Source: Eumeta japonica (Eukaryota; Arthropoda; Insecta; Lepidoptera; Psychidae). Taken from it: a stretch of 64,000 bases of DNA. The notes beneath the pieces were generated by a model. That model made no database searches. It saw only the letters and a program-made list of their open reading frames with translations, and was not told where the DNA came from. The stretch's first letter is position 1. Every line of letters starts with the position of its first letter. The stretch is taken from assembly GCA_005406025.1 (NCBI GenBank), contig BGZK01000185.1:248001-312000 (forward strand), in the 5' to 3' direction. This document shows positions 1 to 11,532 of the stretch, in pieces. A program made the translations under genes and the position numbers.

Positions 1-2562
1 TTATTTGTTCTTTAAGACTTCATCTTTGAATGTGAAAATAAACAGGTATACGTCGTTTAGATATCGACTATTCACCAATATAAATATTTATTATATCAGT
101 TTTCTGTTTACGCCACTACTTAGGCATACCCTATCATGCTGTTTTATTTCTCCGTAAAGAGCTGAAATAGTAAAGACCTAATAGAGACCTGTATTTAGTT
201 AATTTCTCACGAAAATAAAAATTAATATTTAAGATCGAACTCACGCACTCAAAATGTTATCCAAAAAATTTGTTGGAAGCGTAATATTATAATTTAATAT
301 AAATTATGATAAAAATACATAACTGCTACGATATGAAAGTGCGCGACATCGAGGTACATTCCCAAAGAATTAAATCCAGGTCTTTCTATTTTTTTTTGCC
401 GAGAACGCATAAGTTGGGGTCCTACATTATGTCCTGGCTTCTGCGTCCCGAGGGGCCGCCACGCGCGCTGTTATCTCGAAAAAAATGGTCTCTTAAAAAA
501 AGGTAGTCTGACAGTATCTCCTCTCTGATGAAGTTACGACAAAACGAGTCGCTAACGTCGTTGAATTATATATACGGCCCTTTTTCTACATTGAATAAAA
601 AATAAGGTAGGATGTGTATTCGTTTCGTTAAAACGAGTCACCGGATCGATGGAGCAAATAATTATTTCGTACCTTGAAGGGGCTCCGTTGAAGCTTATAA
701 AGAAAACTTAGCGATACCGCTTGTTGTAAAATTGGGGTTGGACTGAACAACGTGAATTTTTGAACAATACTTTTTTAAATACAGCCTTATTAATTTCTTC
801 AATAACATGATAATAATTAGTTGTGTATCGAGTGTATGTATGTATGTATGCTTCATTTATTTTTATGCTTGTTTAAAAATAGTCTTACATGTAATTAAAG
901 ACACATCATCTCTTAAATTAACTATACGAAACAGGTGTTATTGAATAATGACGTCACATTTCAGAAGCGTTTTATAAAATAAGCTAATGCCGATTTGAAG
1001 AAAAATACAGAGAATTATGTGTGTATATATATAATATTGTGAATCCAAATTGTTAGTCTGAAACCCACATATTATAGTAAGAAATTGGTCAACCTCTCAA
1101 TACGTTGAAACGGACAGATTCCAATGGAAATAGACAATGGTTCGATAGCGTTAGACCGCATGGGTGATAGTAGATAATGACGTTGTTATTTCGAATTGAC
1201 TTTTTATTGTACCATCACATCATACTATATTATGAAACGTTGATAAATCAATAACGTCTTCACTCAATACTAACTTATTGCTGATATGAAACATCTAATT
1301 CATGTTACAGCTATCATTTTTGGGTTTCAAAATAGCGTAATAAGTTACATATTAGTGAGATTTTGAATAATACTAACTATTAATAGTAAATTTTAGCATA
1401 ATTGATATAACTTAAACTAAGCAGCAATAATTTTATCACTATAATTAAGCAATTCTTACATATATATCATATAAATCTATATAATGGTATCTTGGAAAAG
1501 GATTTTGATGAAAACTTATACTTAGATATCCTTTTTGGAAAAACACATTTAAAAAGATATTTTACAAATTTTTTGTATAATGCTATCTTGTACAATTTAG
1601 AGGTGATTTCATTATTGTTATACTATTAGATGTGGTGCAAACTACAAGTAAATTTAACGAATTAATATCAACCACAGACATAACATAAATTAAACAAACG
1701 TCACTGACTAACACTATTAATGTGAAAACAAGTAGGCAGTAAATTTTGCATATTATATGGATATGATTAGATCTGATCACTTACTTTCGGAAACGAACGT
1801 AAAAAAAAAGTTTTCCAGTTCCCACATTCCCATGGCGAATTCGAAAGACGGCGAGCGAAGCACGGTTAACAACTACTTGTTACACGCGAACCAACCTTAT
1901 TTTCCTCTGTTCTCTCTTTGTCCGTTCAATAGTAAAATCGCTTTATAAACACACCTTCGAACTCGTCATCTACTCTACTGCAAAAAGAAAAATAATAAAT
2001 CACTCGTAACTAAAAAACATCGTTCTCGAGTTTAACAGATAAGAGGGGACATTGAAGTCGTTAAAGCAAAATAAATATATCGTTACCTTCCGACGCCTCG
2101 CAGCTTTAAGTTCAAGCATTGAGCCGTCAAGTGGCGAAGTTCGACTTCCGGTTCGGGCCGCGACCCGCCCCGAACTAACTTAGATCGAATAATTTACATG
2201 GGAAAGTAATAACGACCTATGTCTCGATACAACTCCGCTTCCGATGCCGCCATACAACGATAATGTAATCATCATTTTCAATTTCGCTTTGGGATCCATT
2301 AGTACTGTATTTTACTGTGGATACGTATCCAATAATTATTACGGATTACATATTCAGTGCTCTAGTCGAGTAACATTTGTGCTTTCTTACTTATTTTTCA
2401 TGTGTTCCTTTCTGTGATAAATTCAATTAACAAGTTGGCCATTTGTTACTGATGCCTAAATTATATAATAAAGATCCACTATATTTTTGCCAGGTATTAA
2501 GTAATAACAAACATATTCTTATTATATTGTACACGGCGTTATTTCGCAAAAAGTCATTATTA
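1..2562. other. AT-rich non-coding stretch
   Basis: No gene was recognised here. The stretch is AT-rich with short chance ORFs only. It contains a small TGTA/GTAT run near 835-850, a perfect CRE palindrome TGACGTCA at 949-956, and a modest CpG-richer patch at about 2085-2180. Nothing else could be supported. Confidence 0.6.
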
Positions 2563-2870
2563 GACGCTTAAATGCAACATGCAGTAACATGATGCATGCA
2601 ATCCACCACTGAACCTCCAATCTCTTCTTCTGTTACAAATTTTCATCCAATGAATTGAGAATTGATAGGTATCTAACACGTAGCCAAGGGTTCGTTTTCT
2701 GTTTATCTAAATCGCCAATTAATTAATTAGATTTTCTACGTATGTTTCATGTTCATTAGGCACATCTTCAGGAACATCCAGACACTAACATTGACCAGGG
2801 TGTTACGAGTGTTAAAACTACCGACAAGTACGCTCTCAGCCACATCGCTTGATGAACTACCACTTGCTTG
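2563..2870 (+). repeat. Copy of a dispersed terminal-inverted-repeat (MITE-like) element
   Basis: The sequence begins GACGCTTAAATGCAACATGC directly after TTA. It follows the same order of blocks as the copies at 11166-11532 and 60105-60350: a 'gcatgcaaYccaccRctgaMcctc' block, then an 'attgaRaattgat-rg' block, then 'tacgtatgtttcatg' and 'aggcacatcttcagg'. No coding capacity is seen. The right end is uncertain because the matching right terminus of the 11.2-kb copy is not clearly present here. It abuts the 3' side of the copia remnant. Confidence 0.6.
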
Positions 2871-3068
2871 CTCGGAAATAACACTTGTTTAGGTATTTGT
2901 AAGACTTCCTCTAAATTTAAGCCTTATTTTACAAACATTCACAAAAATTAAACATGTTACTATTCTGATATAATTACAGTATTACATTAATCTAGTACAT
3001 ATTAACAAACACTCTTTAAGTAATATCTTATACAGTTTGAAAGCAAAATTAACAAAATATAAGAATTC

Positions 3069-3765
3069 TTAGTTTGTACTTTCTTTTGGATTTTCAATTA
3101 AACCTAATTTATTTCTAAAGAACTCAAATTTAACTTTAGATAAAGATTTTGTAGAAATATCAGCTAACTGATTATTAGTATCAATATACTTTAGATCAAT
3201 TATCTTCTGAGCATACTTTTCTTTTACAAAATTATATTTGATGTCAATGTGTTTACATCTTTTGTGATATTCTGAATTTTTAATTAAACACATAGCACTC
3301 TGATTATCAATATTAAGTGTTATACAATTTTGTTTATATTGACCAATATCTAACAGTAATTGTCTAATCCAGAGAGCTTCTTTTGTGGCAGAGCAGGACG
3401 CCATGAACTCGGCCTCGGTGGTAGACAGCGCAACGGTTGTTTGTCGTTGACTGCTCCATGTCACGGCTGCTCCATTTTTCATGAAGACGTATCCCGTGGT
3501 AGACCGCCTTGTCACGGGATCATTGGCATAATCTGCATCAGAATAGGATTCCAAAGTGTTATTTTCATTTGACCTGAAACAGAGTCCAAAGCTTAGCGTT
3601 CCTTTTAAATATTTGAATATTTTCTTGACAGCATTCCAGTGACTTTGATCATGGCTGTTGAGAAAGCGGCTGACAGTGCTCACTGCAAACATTATGTCGG
3701 GTCTGGTGACTATGGCAGCAAACATAAGCGATCCCACTGCTTCTCTGTAAGGGAAACATTTTTTT
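3069..3765 (-). pseudogene. Copia RT C-terminus and RNase H (third open segment)
   Basis: In the third frame the polyprotein resumes with 'EAVGSLMFAAIVTRPDIMFAV', followed by the copia RNase H domain. Its 'SYSDADYANDP' motif gives a catalytic D, 'STTEAEFMA' gives the E, and 'NIDNQSAMCL' gives a further D. The 'KHIDIKYNFV' segment and the normal C-terminal region follow, ending at TAG at 3069-3071. The active-site residues of RNase H look intact. The upstream methionine of this reading frame lies in out-of-frame sequence, so the segment is simply the continuation of the broken pol gene. Confidence 0.88.
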
Positions 3766-4393
3766 ATTCTCAAACACTGTACTTTTCTGTAATGTAACAT
3801 GCGGATCAGCTGGTATACTATTAGGGTTAGCATTATCCAAGTCAAATTTTGATAGCAATTCTTCAATATATTTTCTTTGGTGTATGAATATATAATCCTT
3901 GCATTGTTCTATCTGTATTCCAATAAAATTTGAAGTTTTGCAAATCTTGACATTAAATTCTTTCTGTAGATGATTCAAGACTTCAGTTATTATAGTTGGA
4001 CTTGTAGAACATAAGAGTCCGTCATCCACATAGAGCAAAAGATATACTTGAGCTTCTCTGTTGGAACTTACATACACACATTTATCAGCATGACTGTTGA
4101 AGAAGCCATATTTGTTCAAAACTGAATTGAACTTAGCATTCCAACAGCGTGGTGCTTGTTTCAGTCCATACAAGGACTTAATAAGCTTGCAAGCTGTTTT
4201 CAACATCTAGCCCTTCCGAGGTTTCATATATATTTCCTCTTCTAATTTACCATAAAGGAAAGCAGTTTTAATATCAAATTGCATTATAGTCATGCGTTTC
4301 TCGGCTGCAATAGACAATAGTAAGCGAATGGAGTCATACCTGACCGTCGGAGAGAATGTTTCAGTATAATCGATGCCACTTTTCTGGGAAGCC
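3752..4393 (-). pseudogene. Copia reverse transcriptase, middle part (frameshifted, one stop)
   Basis: After a frameshift near 4390 the RT continues in a second frame with 'SGIDYTETFSPTVR' and 'QFDIKTAFLYGKLEEEIYM'. The first catalytic aspartate motif is therefore present. A TAG at 4207-4209 interrupts the frame just after 'MKPRKG'. Beyond it the same frame carries 'SLYGLKQAPRCW' and the RT active-site box YVDD within 'LLLYVDDGLL'. The frame is lost again at about 3752-3766, beside a run of seven A (minus-strand reading). This order of motifs is diagnostic for Ty1/copia RT. The lesions make a functional polyprotein impossible without readthrough and frameshifting at unusual places. Confidence 0.85.
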
Positions 4394-6880
4394 TTTGGCA
4401 CACAGTCTGGCTTTGTACCTAGGACTACTTTCTTCATTTTTTACACGAAACACCCACTTACAGTCTAATAGCCTCACATTATCTGGTTTCTTCACTAGCT
4501 CCCAAGTACCATTGTCCTCATGTGCCTTCAATTCTTCCTTAATTGACTTAATCCACAATTCAGAGTCTTCAGAGGAAAGTGCATCTTCATATGTCTGTGG
4601 TACATTGGCCATACATAGATAGGACTTAGGTTCCACCTTTGGGTTTGGTCTGTTACGTGGACGAAGAGTGATGTTTGAGGTCGGGGGCGTTCCAATTGAC
4701 TGCTCAGGCACATATTCCTCATCACCATCATCACTTTCCACTGCGGTGTGAGTAGATATATCTGTACTACAATCACTGCTTTCAGATAGGCTATTTCTAC
4801 TTACTTGTTGTTGTTTTTTAGTGTCAGATAATGTAACTGGTACTGTATCTGTTTTGATAGAATTTTCTAAAAACACTACATCTCTGCTTTTGGTTACTGT
4901 CTTTGTTTTAGGATCAAGTAGTCTGTACCCTTTACTATCTTCACAGTATCCAACAAAAATCATCTTACATGACTTGGAGTCCCATTTTTTCAATTTTTCT
5001 TTAGGTATATGCATCATAGCTTCGCAACCAAATATCCTCATATGACTCAAGTCAGGTTTACGGCCACTCCATACTTCCTCTGGTGTCTTATAGTTCAGTG
5101 CTCGCGTTGGTGTACGGTTGGTAATGTATGCAGCAGTTCTGATTGCCTCAGCCCACAGGGATTTCTGCAAATTAGCATTTATTAACATACATCTGGCTTT
5201 TTCGAGCAATGTCCTATTCATTCTTTCCGAGAGACCATTTTGTTGTGGAGTATAAGGTGTAGATGTCTGGTGATTAATTCCATGTAACTTTAAATAATCA
5301 GTAAAGTTCTTATTTAAGTACTCAGTTCCATTATCAGTTCGGATTGTCTTGATTTTTGTATCAAGTTTATTCTCAACATAGGACTTATATTCCTTAAATT
5401 TATCTAGACATTCAGACTTTGATTTAATAGTAAAGACACACACTTTTCTAGAGAAATCATCTGTAAAAGTGAGAAAATACCTTGCATTTCCGAGAGAATT
5501 CACCTCCATAGGTCCACATATGTCGGAGTGAATGATTTCTAGCAGTTGATTTGCTCTGGAACCTTCACATGGAAATGGTGACCTTGCCTGTTTCCCTTTA
5601 ATGCATGGCACGCAGGTCAATTCACTGTTCTGAGGCATTGTCACACCATCAGTGTGGTCTTTCAGCTTCTTCATGTCATTGTAGTTCAGATGACCTAGTC
5701 TCTGATGCCAAAGATAAAAATCATCATTAGTGGTTGACAAAAATGCTTGGACGGAGACAACATTCAGCTTGTACATATTATTAACAAGTGTTGCCATTGC
5801 TACTTCAACATTATCTTTGTTATACAGATAACAACCTTTACTGTCAAACTTTATATTGCCTTTATTATTGATGATGTTACTGACGGAGAGAAGATTGGTT
5901 GATAACTCAGGTACATAAAGGACATTTGTTACCTGTATACTGTTTGTAGATCCATTCTTACTTTTGACATGAATGTTCACCTTACCACAGGACTCAACTC
6001 GCAATTCTTTGTCGTTGGCTACTCGGATGGTTTTGATTGGTGGTGGAGTTTCATCATAGATCCAATCCTTATTCATTGTCATATGCATTGCCGCACCTGA
6101 ATCCACATACCACCCGGAATTGTTGTTGTTTGTGGCTGAGAAAACGGCTACAAAAGAGTTATCAGTTTGTTTCTTGTTGTTCTTCACTTTACAGTGTTTG
6201 GCTATATGTCCGTAGTTGTTACATGAATAACATCTTGGTCCTTTTGTTTGTTTATTCTGTTTGAACAGTTGCTTATTATTCTTGCTCTTGTTTACAAAGA
6301 ATACACTTGGATCACGATTTTTGACTTCCTGTAACAGTTTAGTTTTGATTGAGTCTGCTGTTATAGCGACACCGGAGCTTTCTATAGCCATAATCATTGG
6401 CTTATATTCATCTGGGAGTCCCACAAGTAACAACGTGCCTAGCCACTCGTCGTCGACCTTGAACCCAATGTTTCGAAGCTTGTGCGCTGTGGTCATAATT
6501 TTGTTTACGTATTCTTCGATACTTTGACAATTTTCAAGCGTTGTCGTTATGAGATCTCGTAGTAATCCAACTCGACGTGTTAAGCCGGAGTCATCAAATG
6601 CTTTACAGAGCTTTTCCCATACTTCCTTAGCACTACTGGCATCCTGAACGTGGACGTAATTGATGGGATCCACTAAAAGTATTATTTTTGACTTTGCCTT
6701 GACGTCTTTCTTTGGATCGACCTCGCCGGTGCCTGATACGCATTCCCACAAATCCTCATGCTCTAAATACGTCTTCACTGCAAACTTCCAGCTTGCAAAA
6801 TTGTCACGGCCGGTCAATCTTTCGATCAGGGTCATATTGTTGTTCGATCCCATGATTTTCTTGAAAAATCGATGTGCCAC
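4361..6880 (-). pseudogene. Copia gag-protease-integrase and start of RT (first open segment)
   Basis: This is an open segment of 839 codons. The likely true gag start is the second methionine (residue 10, MGSNNN...), because the family begins close to that motif. In order: a gag region (about 1-210); a retroviral-type zinc knuckle C217-x2-C220-x4-H225-x4-C230; a protease active site with D260-S-G-A inside WYVDSGAAMHM; an integrase HHCC finger (about 390-440) ending CVPCIKGK; an integrase catalytic core with 'HSDICGP', 'RTDNGTEY' and 'NGLSERMNRT' supplying the D, D and E; and the first part of RT (about 765-830). The frame is lost near position 4390 after the KGF motif, and the remaining residues before the stop are out-of-frame sequence. 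The catalytic residues seen in this segment are intact, so the inactivating lesions lie further downstream. Confidence 0.9.
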
Positions 6881-6959
6881 CGGTATGCAAAGTTAGGTTA
6901 TATTATGCAATTTCAAAACTATTCACTGAATCTTTTAATCCTTTCACTGTTAAGGCATC

Positions 6960-6973
6960 CTGGGCCCATAACC
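6960..6973 (-). other. Copia primer-binding site (internal initiator tRNA-Met)
   Basis: The minus strand reads GGTTATGGGCCCAG, complementary to the CTGGGCCCATAACC stretch of the anticodon arm of eukaryotic initiator tRNA-Met. Copia elements are known to prime from a cleaved half-molecule of this tRNA. It lies about 80 bases upstream of the gag start and directly follows a CA dinucleotide (minus strand), as expected for the end of a 5' LTR. Confidence 0.82.
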
Positions 6974-7139
6974 TGATAAATTAAACGAGGATTCGGAAAG
7001 ATATTTTAGATTTAATTTAAACTTGAGGATTTTACAATGATTAATTTGACACGTATCGCAGACAGAGAAAAAAAAAAAGGTTTACAGATAATATAGAACG
7101 ACGTAATGACAGGTAATACGTCAATCTATGGTACACATT

Positions 7140-7315
7140 AAAGGCGCCAAATTCGAAATATGTAACAGTATTAGATATCAGTCAGTTATCTCGAATCAAT
7201 ATTCTATTCGTTGGATGAGGATTCGTAATAGAAGAAAAAATTCGAGGCTCAGCAATGGTTTGCATGATGCATTAACATGCAACCTACTGCTGACTGCATG
7301 CTGCAGGCAATCATC
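7140..7315 (-). repeat. Inverted partial copy of the TIR (MITE-like) element
   Basis: Read on the minus strand from 7315 this starts GATGATTGCCTGCAGCATGC after TTA, then carries the 'ctcgaaTttttYcttct-attacgaatc' and 'gaatattgattc' blocks shared with the copies at 2563, 11166 and 60105. Only the left half of the family is recognisable. It points toward the copia remnant, so copia is bracketed by inverted copies. Confidence 0.6.
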
Positions 7316-8869
7316 TAATACGTTCTTATCGAGCACCTTCATTTTTATTAGGACAAACTTTGTAATTAGATATCATACAGAAAAAAAAATGTGAAACTTA
7401 ATGGCTTATATTTATTTATATCTTGCTCTGAAGTATATTTTTATGACATATGTTTTTCTTTGTTTTAGGTCACGATCTTAATTCACATCAAGATAAAAAG
7501 ACAAAGACAGAAATTCCAGGTAGCAGTTTCTTAGCATCAAAACAAAAATTCATTCAATTTTTACTGTAACAAATGACTCAAGTTGTTTCGTTTCGCGGAA
7601 TCAGACCTAATTAAAAAATCTCTTCGTCTCTAATCGTCATCAATCAGAAAAATAAAAAACATTACATTTATAATTTTCACCGTTTATCCAAGACTGAAAA
7701 AAATTGGTCATTCTAATTAAAAGTTCGATTAACGTAACGAAAGTGCATAGTTGAATTTGAGGCACTCATTTATTTCAGTTGACTTAACCAACCTAAACGT
7801 TGGTTAGGTTTATCCGATCGGTTATATAATACGTATTATTTGTCAATACGATTTTTTTAATGAACTATGCACCTATAACAACAAAATATAAGAATAATTT
7901 AATTTTAGAATATTAAATTCGAATATTTTTTTATTGAAAGCATAACCTATAATTACTACTAAACGATTCTGACAGCGACCCCTATCGTGTTGCAAACGCA
8001 TCGCGAGATAAGAAGAACCAATTCCGGCGCACGGCCACGACTTGTGCGTTTTTTACGTCACTCGTGAACAAAAAATGCGAGATGCGGCACGACCGCTAAT
8101 GCACGCAGGGCGCGGTGTTCGCGGGGGGACCTCTTTTCGTTCTATGTAAGAAAAGGGCCTAGTCCTTCGAGATGTCGCTCGAGAAACTTTTTAGGTAACG
8201 AACTTCCTGTAGCGTCATGTCCTTTGATTCCTTTAATTTGTTTCCGAATGAGCATTATTGTAAATATAATGCTTTACGAAAATTTCGTTAGACGATATAC
8301 ATTTATTCTTATCGAAAGGATTGATTTATATTTTTATTATATTATATTTTGTTACATTGATGATATTTTTGTTATGCTGGTTAGTTCTGATTCCGGACCA
8401 AATTTCGTACATAAATAGGTATTTTTAACCATTATGAACGTCGCTTTAATTGTTTCTGTACAATAATATTTAAGTCAATTTACTTAGGCGAAACTAAGCA
8501 TAAGACTTCTAAGTAAATTCTTGTTCCGCTTTTTTAATAGACATTTAATATATGAGGCTAATACCGAGTTATCAAACTGACGACCTACCAAAGTGACAGA
8601 AGACATAAATTACAGTGTTGGATTAGAGGAATAGAAAAGGATTAGTCAAAATGAGAAGCTTATGTTATTTAACTGCTGTGATTACAGTTATTCAGTGACG
8701 TAACTAAAATATTGCACCGTTTGCATCGACATAATTATGTCGAGTTAAATACAAGTTTCAAAACAAAAGAGTATACTGGACTGTAATGATATGGGTATTG
8801 TTTCACGAGTTACAATATCTTTCAGGATGGTATTATTCCATTTTTCAACAATGTTAATAACTTTTTGAT

Positions 8870-8960
8870 ATAACTATACGCGCGTCAGCGTGGGGAGTTT
8901 GAGTGGCTGAAAGTTACACAAGCGATATAATATACATTAACATATAAGGATGCTAGTACA
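8870..8960 (+). repeat. Possible diverged dispersed repeat (pairs with 57890-57985)
   Basis: Shared blocks, in the same order in both places, are 'gcgcg-cagc-tgg-gag', 'gagt-gctga' and 'gttacacaag' followed by an AT-rich 'atatacat' run. Identity is partial, so this is a tentative family assignment from reading alone. Confidence 0.35.
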
Positions 8961-10479
8961 GGAGGGGCGTGCGAATGAAAGAGCAAAAAGAATTGAATGT
9001 CGATATATAGTTTTTTATAAATTAATTAATTACATTTTTAAGCGAATGTTTTTTTATTACTTAAATTTTCAATTTTTTTTGTGTTGTTTTTATACTTTGA
9101 ATTTGTTGTCTCTAAAATAAAGTTTTACATTAATAGGATTGTCAATCGATTTTATTGATTTACTTTATAGACAGTTTAAAATATTTTAAAACAATATTCT
9201 TTTTTTTTTTAATTACTGTGACGTCACCCCATTATAATTTATTATTATTAAAATTAATAAAATTGACTTTAAATTATTTATTTTTATTACCAATTATTTG
9301 ACAGAATTCCAAAAAGAATTTTAATCAGTGATACATTCTTAGACCCAAATATATTTTCTATTTATAATATAAATATAAATATTTTCTAATTACTATTATA
9401 TTTTAAAATAATAAGAAAAATATATTGATTTCATTAACACACTTTATTCTTTTTTATTATTTTACTGCATATTTACTTTATTGATATTTATTAATTACAA
9501 ATTCTAATATCAACTCAAACGTTTCACATCTTCCGGGCGTACCGTGATGGCCAAAAGTTTTTTTAAAACGATATTATCCCACATCGACATTTTAATTTGA
9601 CACATGTTTCAGCGCAATGCCACCGGCAACGCCACGGCTCACGTGTTAGGGCAGACCTATTAAGATATACCACCACAGCACACGCTCGTCAATTTCGTCA
9701 ACCCTGAAATAGCACCAACGTATTCTATCTTTTATCATGTTTCTATCCGGTGCTATTGAACCAATTCCCGAATTTAAGCACGCAGCTTATCATCGTTCTC
9801 GTTTACGATATATCCGATTGCGTAGTAAATCACAAACGTGTTACGTCAAATATGACACCCTCGTACTATCTCGACGACGAAATGATTTTAGGAGGGAACA
9901 TATTTTGCCATTCGAATCTATGTTTAGTTATCAATGAAAACAACATCTCTGTTAATACATTAGTTCTATTAGTAACAATACATTAATATTTTCGGAATGA
10001 ATATTTGAAATCTTCAAAGACGCTATTAACTTTAGGCGATGCACACGGTACCAAAGGCATTAAAATATAACATTTTATTGCCTATATAGAAAATTGTGGG
10101 ACAATTTTTGCAGAAAATAGAAATTAGCGACCAACTAATTCTCATCACCTTACTAAATGTATAAATGCATACACTTAACAGTAAAGCGTAGCTCATTTTC
10201 GACAAAGTTTTGATAATCACTACTAATGTTACTTACTGACTTTTTTTAAGAAAAATGTAAGTCTGTACATATATATAATCACTAATTAATTATCAACAGA
10301 CTCACTCTTTTATACACCCGACAAAGTTATTCTATTATTCAAGCCTCACGACCGTGATATTATCGCTGCAACCCTCAAAGAGGGTATTTAGCAGTCGAAC
10401 TGTTTTCCTACATCGAGGAAACTGCTTCCGTTGACTCATATCTATCTTCGTTGGACACCACATTCCCGAGACTGGACGA

Positions 10480-10880
10480 AATTGTGAGATTTCGTTTCAC
10501 CCGTGACCGGTGCACCGAAAACCAGGTCGATACGGGACCACGCCAAACGCGTATGACGTACGGTGGCGTGAATTATACAGCACAACAGCCTCGCTCGTAT
10601 TATAAGCGCTGCGGCGTGTTCGCGAATTAGCCGAAATTATTTAACGGTGGCGGCGCCGACGCGGACTCGCCCCAAAATCTGTTTTCGGTGATGCGCGCAG
10701 GAGTCGTCCCAACGCGACGGCCTGCGCGCCGCGTGAACTCGCCCGTAACTCCGGACAAATTATGCGCTGACACAGAGTCAAAGTTAGGTCCGGAACTTTC
10801 GTCATTACCGTTCCAAAACAAGAATTGCTTCCCTGCGTATTAATTGATTTTCTCGCCCCGTTCGAAAGTTCCCCGCGCGA
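10480..10880. other. CpG-rich patch, possible regulatory or conserved non-coding DNA
   Basis: Within AT-rich surroundings this segment is GC- and CpG-rich ('cggtggcggcgccgacgcgg', 'gcgcgcaggagtcgtccc'). A 64-codon open frame on the minus strand (10627-10821) exists but resembles nothing I recognise, and GC-rich DNA opens frames by chance. It could be a regulatory patch or an unrecognised exon. Confidence 0.3.
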
Positions 10881-11165
10881 CGGAGTTCTTTAATTGTATT
10901 AATATTTATCTCGATTGTTTATTCAACAGGCGAACTCTGTTTAATTATTTTTAAAGAGGTCAAGAGGCGATCGTTTGATTTATCGACGTTTACTTTTTGG
11001 TGATTCAGTTTAACTTGTTGTAGATTTTCTGCTAGATCCAGTGCAATTTTGAAAATTATAAATGCTATCCCGTTTATCTAATTATTTATGATTAGATATA
11101 TTTTAGACTTTATATTTTTTATGTAATCGTCATTATAAGCTTTGGTATTAACATTTTATTACTTA

Positions 11166-11532
11166 AACACTTGCCTTCAACATGTATTAACGTGTAGCAT
11201 GCAACCCACCGCTGACCCTCAATTCTGTTTTCCCACTTCGAATCCTTGTAAAACGAATTGAATATTGATTCGCAGAGGATTGACAGATATCGAATACGTA
11301 TGCAAATGTTAGCTGTTCATTTATTCCAGTCCGCTAAATATTGTTGTTTCTAGGTACGTCTCATGCTGACCGGGTACATCCCCAGGAAAATACAGACAGT
11401 CACGTTCATCACAGCGGCACGTGCGCCAAAACAACTAACAGAAAAGGCACTCCCTACCACCTCATGCGACATGCAGTCATGCACAGTGGTGAGTTGCATG
11501 CTGCATGTTAACGCAATTTGCAGGCGCACGTC
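11166..11532 (+). mobile_element. Most complete copy of the TIR (MITE-like) element
   Basis: The left end (after TTA) reads AACACTTGCCTTCAACATG, then 'gtagcatgcaacccaccgct'. The right end read backwards starts GACGTGCGCCTGCAAATTGC, then 'gcatgcaactcaccactg'. The two ends are therefore inverted repeats of roughly 50-60 bases with some mismatches. At about 367 bp and without a long ORF it looks like a non-autonomous DNA transposon. The flanks TTA and TAA are symmetrical, so they are either part of the termini or a short target-site feature. The superfamily cannot be fixed from this. Confidence 0.65.

Larger units (their letters stand above)
2870..6975 (-). mobile_element. Degenerate Ty1/copia-type retrotransposon
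   Basis: The minus strand carries the full copia gene order: gag with a CCHC knuckle, aspartic protease, integrase, reverse transcriptase and RNase H. A primer-binding site matching the internal (anticodon-arm) region of initiator tRNA-Met lies at 6960-6973, the priming mode known for Drosophila copia. The element is dead. A frameshift lies near 4390, an in-frame TAG at 4207-4209, and a second frameshift in or near the A7 run at about 3752-3766. A 5' LTR would end at the TG (plus-strand reading) at 6974-6975, but I found no matching copy at the 3' end, so the outer boundaries are not defined. The 3' limit given here is only the edge of the neighbouring repeat. Confidence 0.85.
7316..11165. 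other. Non-coding, AT-rich with CpG-rich patches
   Basis: No gene was recognised. It holds a CpG-richer patch at about 7975-8175, a possible diverged repeat at about 8870-8960 related to 57890-57985, a CRE palindrome at 9219-9226, homopolymer T tracts near 9050-9210, and a marked CpG-rich patch at about 10480-10880 (listed separately). Confidence 0.55.

Noticed and set aside
306..506. 66-codon open frame
   Set aside because: No recognisable domain, low-complexity flanks, no splice context; expected by chance.
2400..2430. Possible 3' LTR start matching 'tgataaatt' at 6974
   Set aside because: Only nine bases agree before the sequences diverge, so this is not an LTR match.
10627..10821. 64-codon minus-strand frame in a CpG-rich patch
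   Set aside because: GC-rich DNA opens frames by chance; no family resemblance and no clear splice sites.
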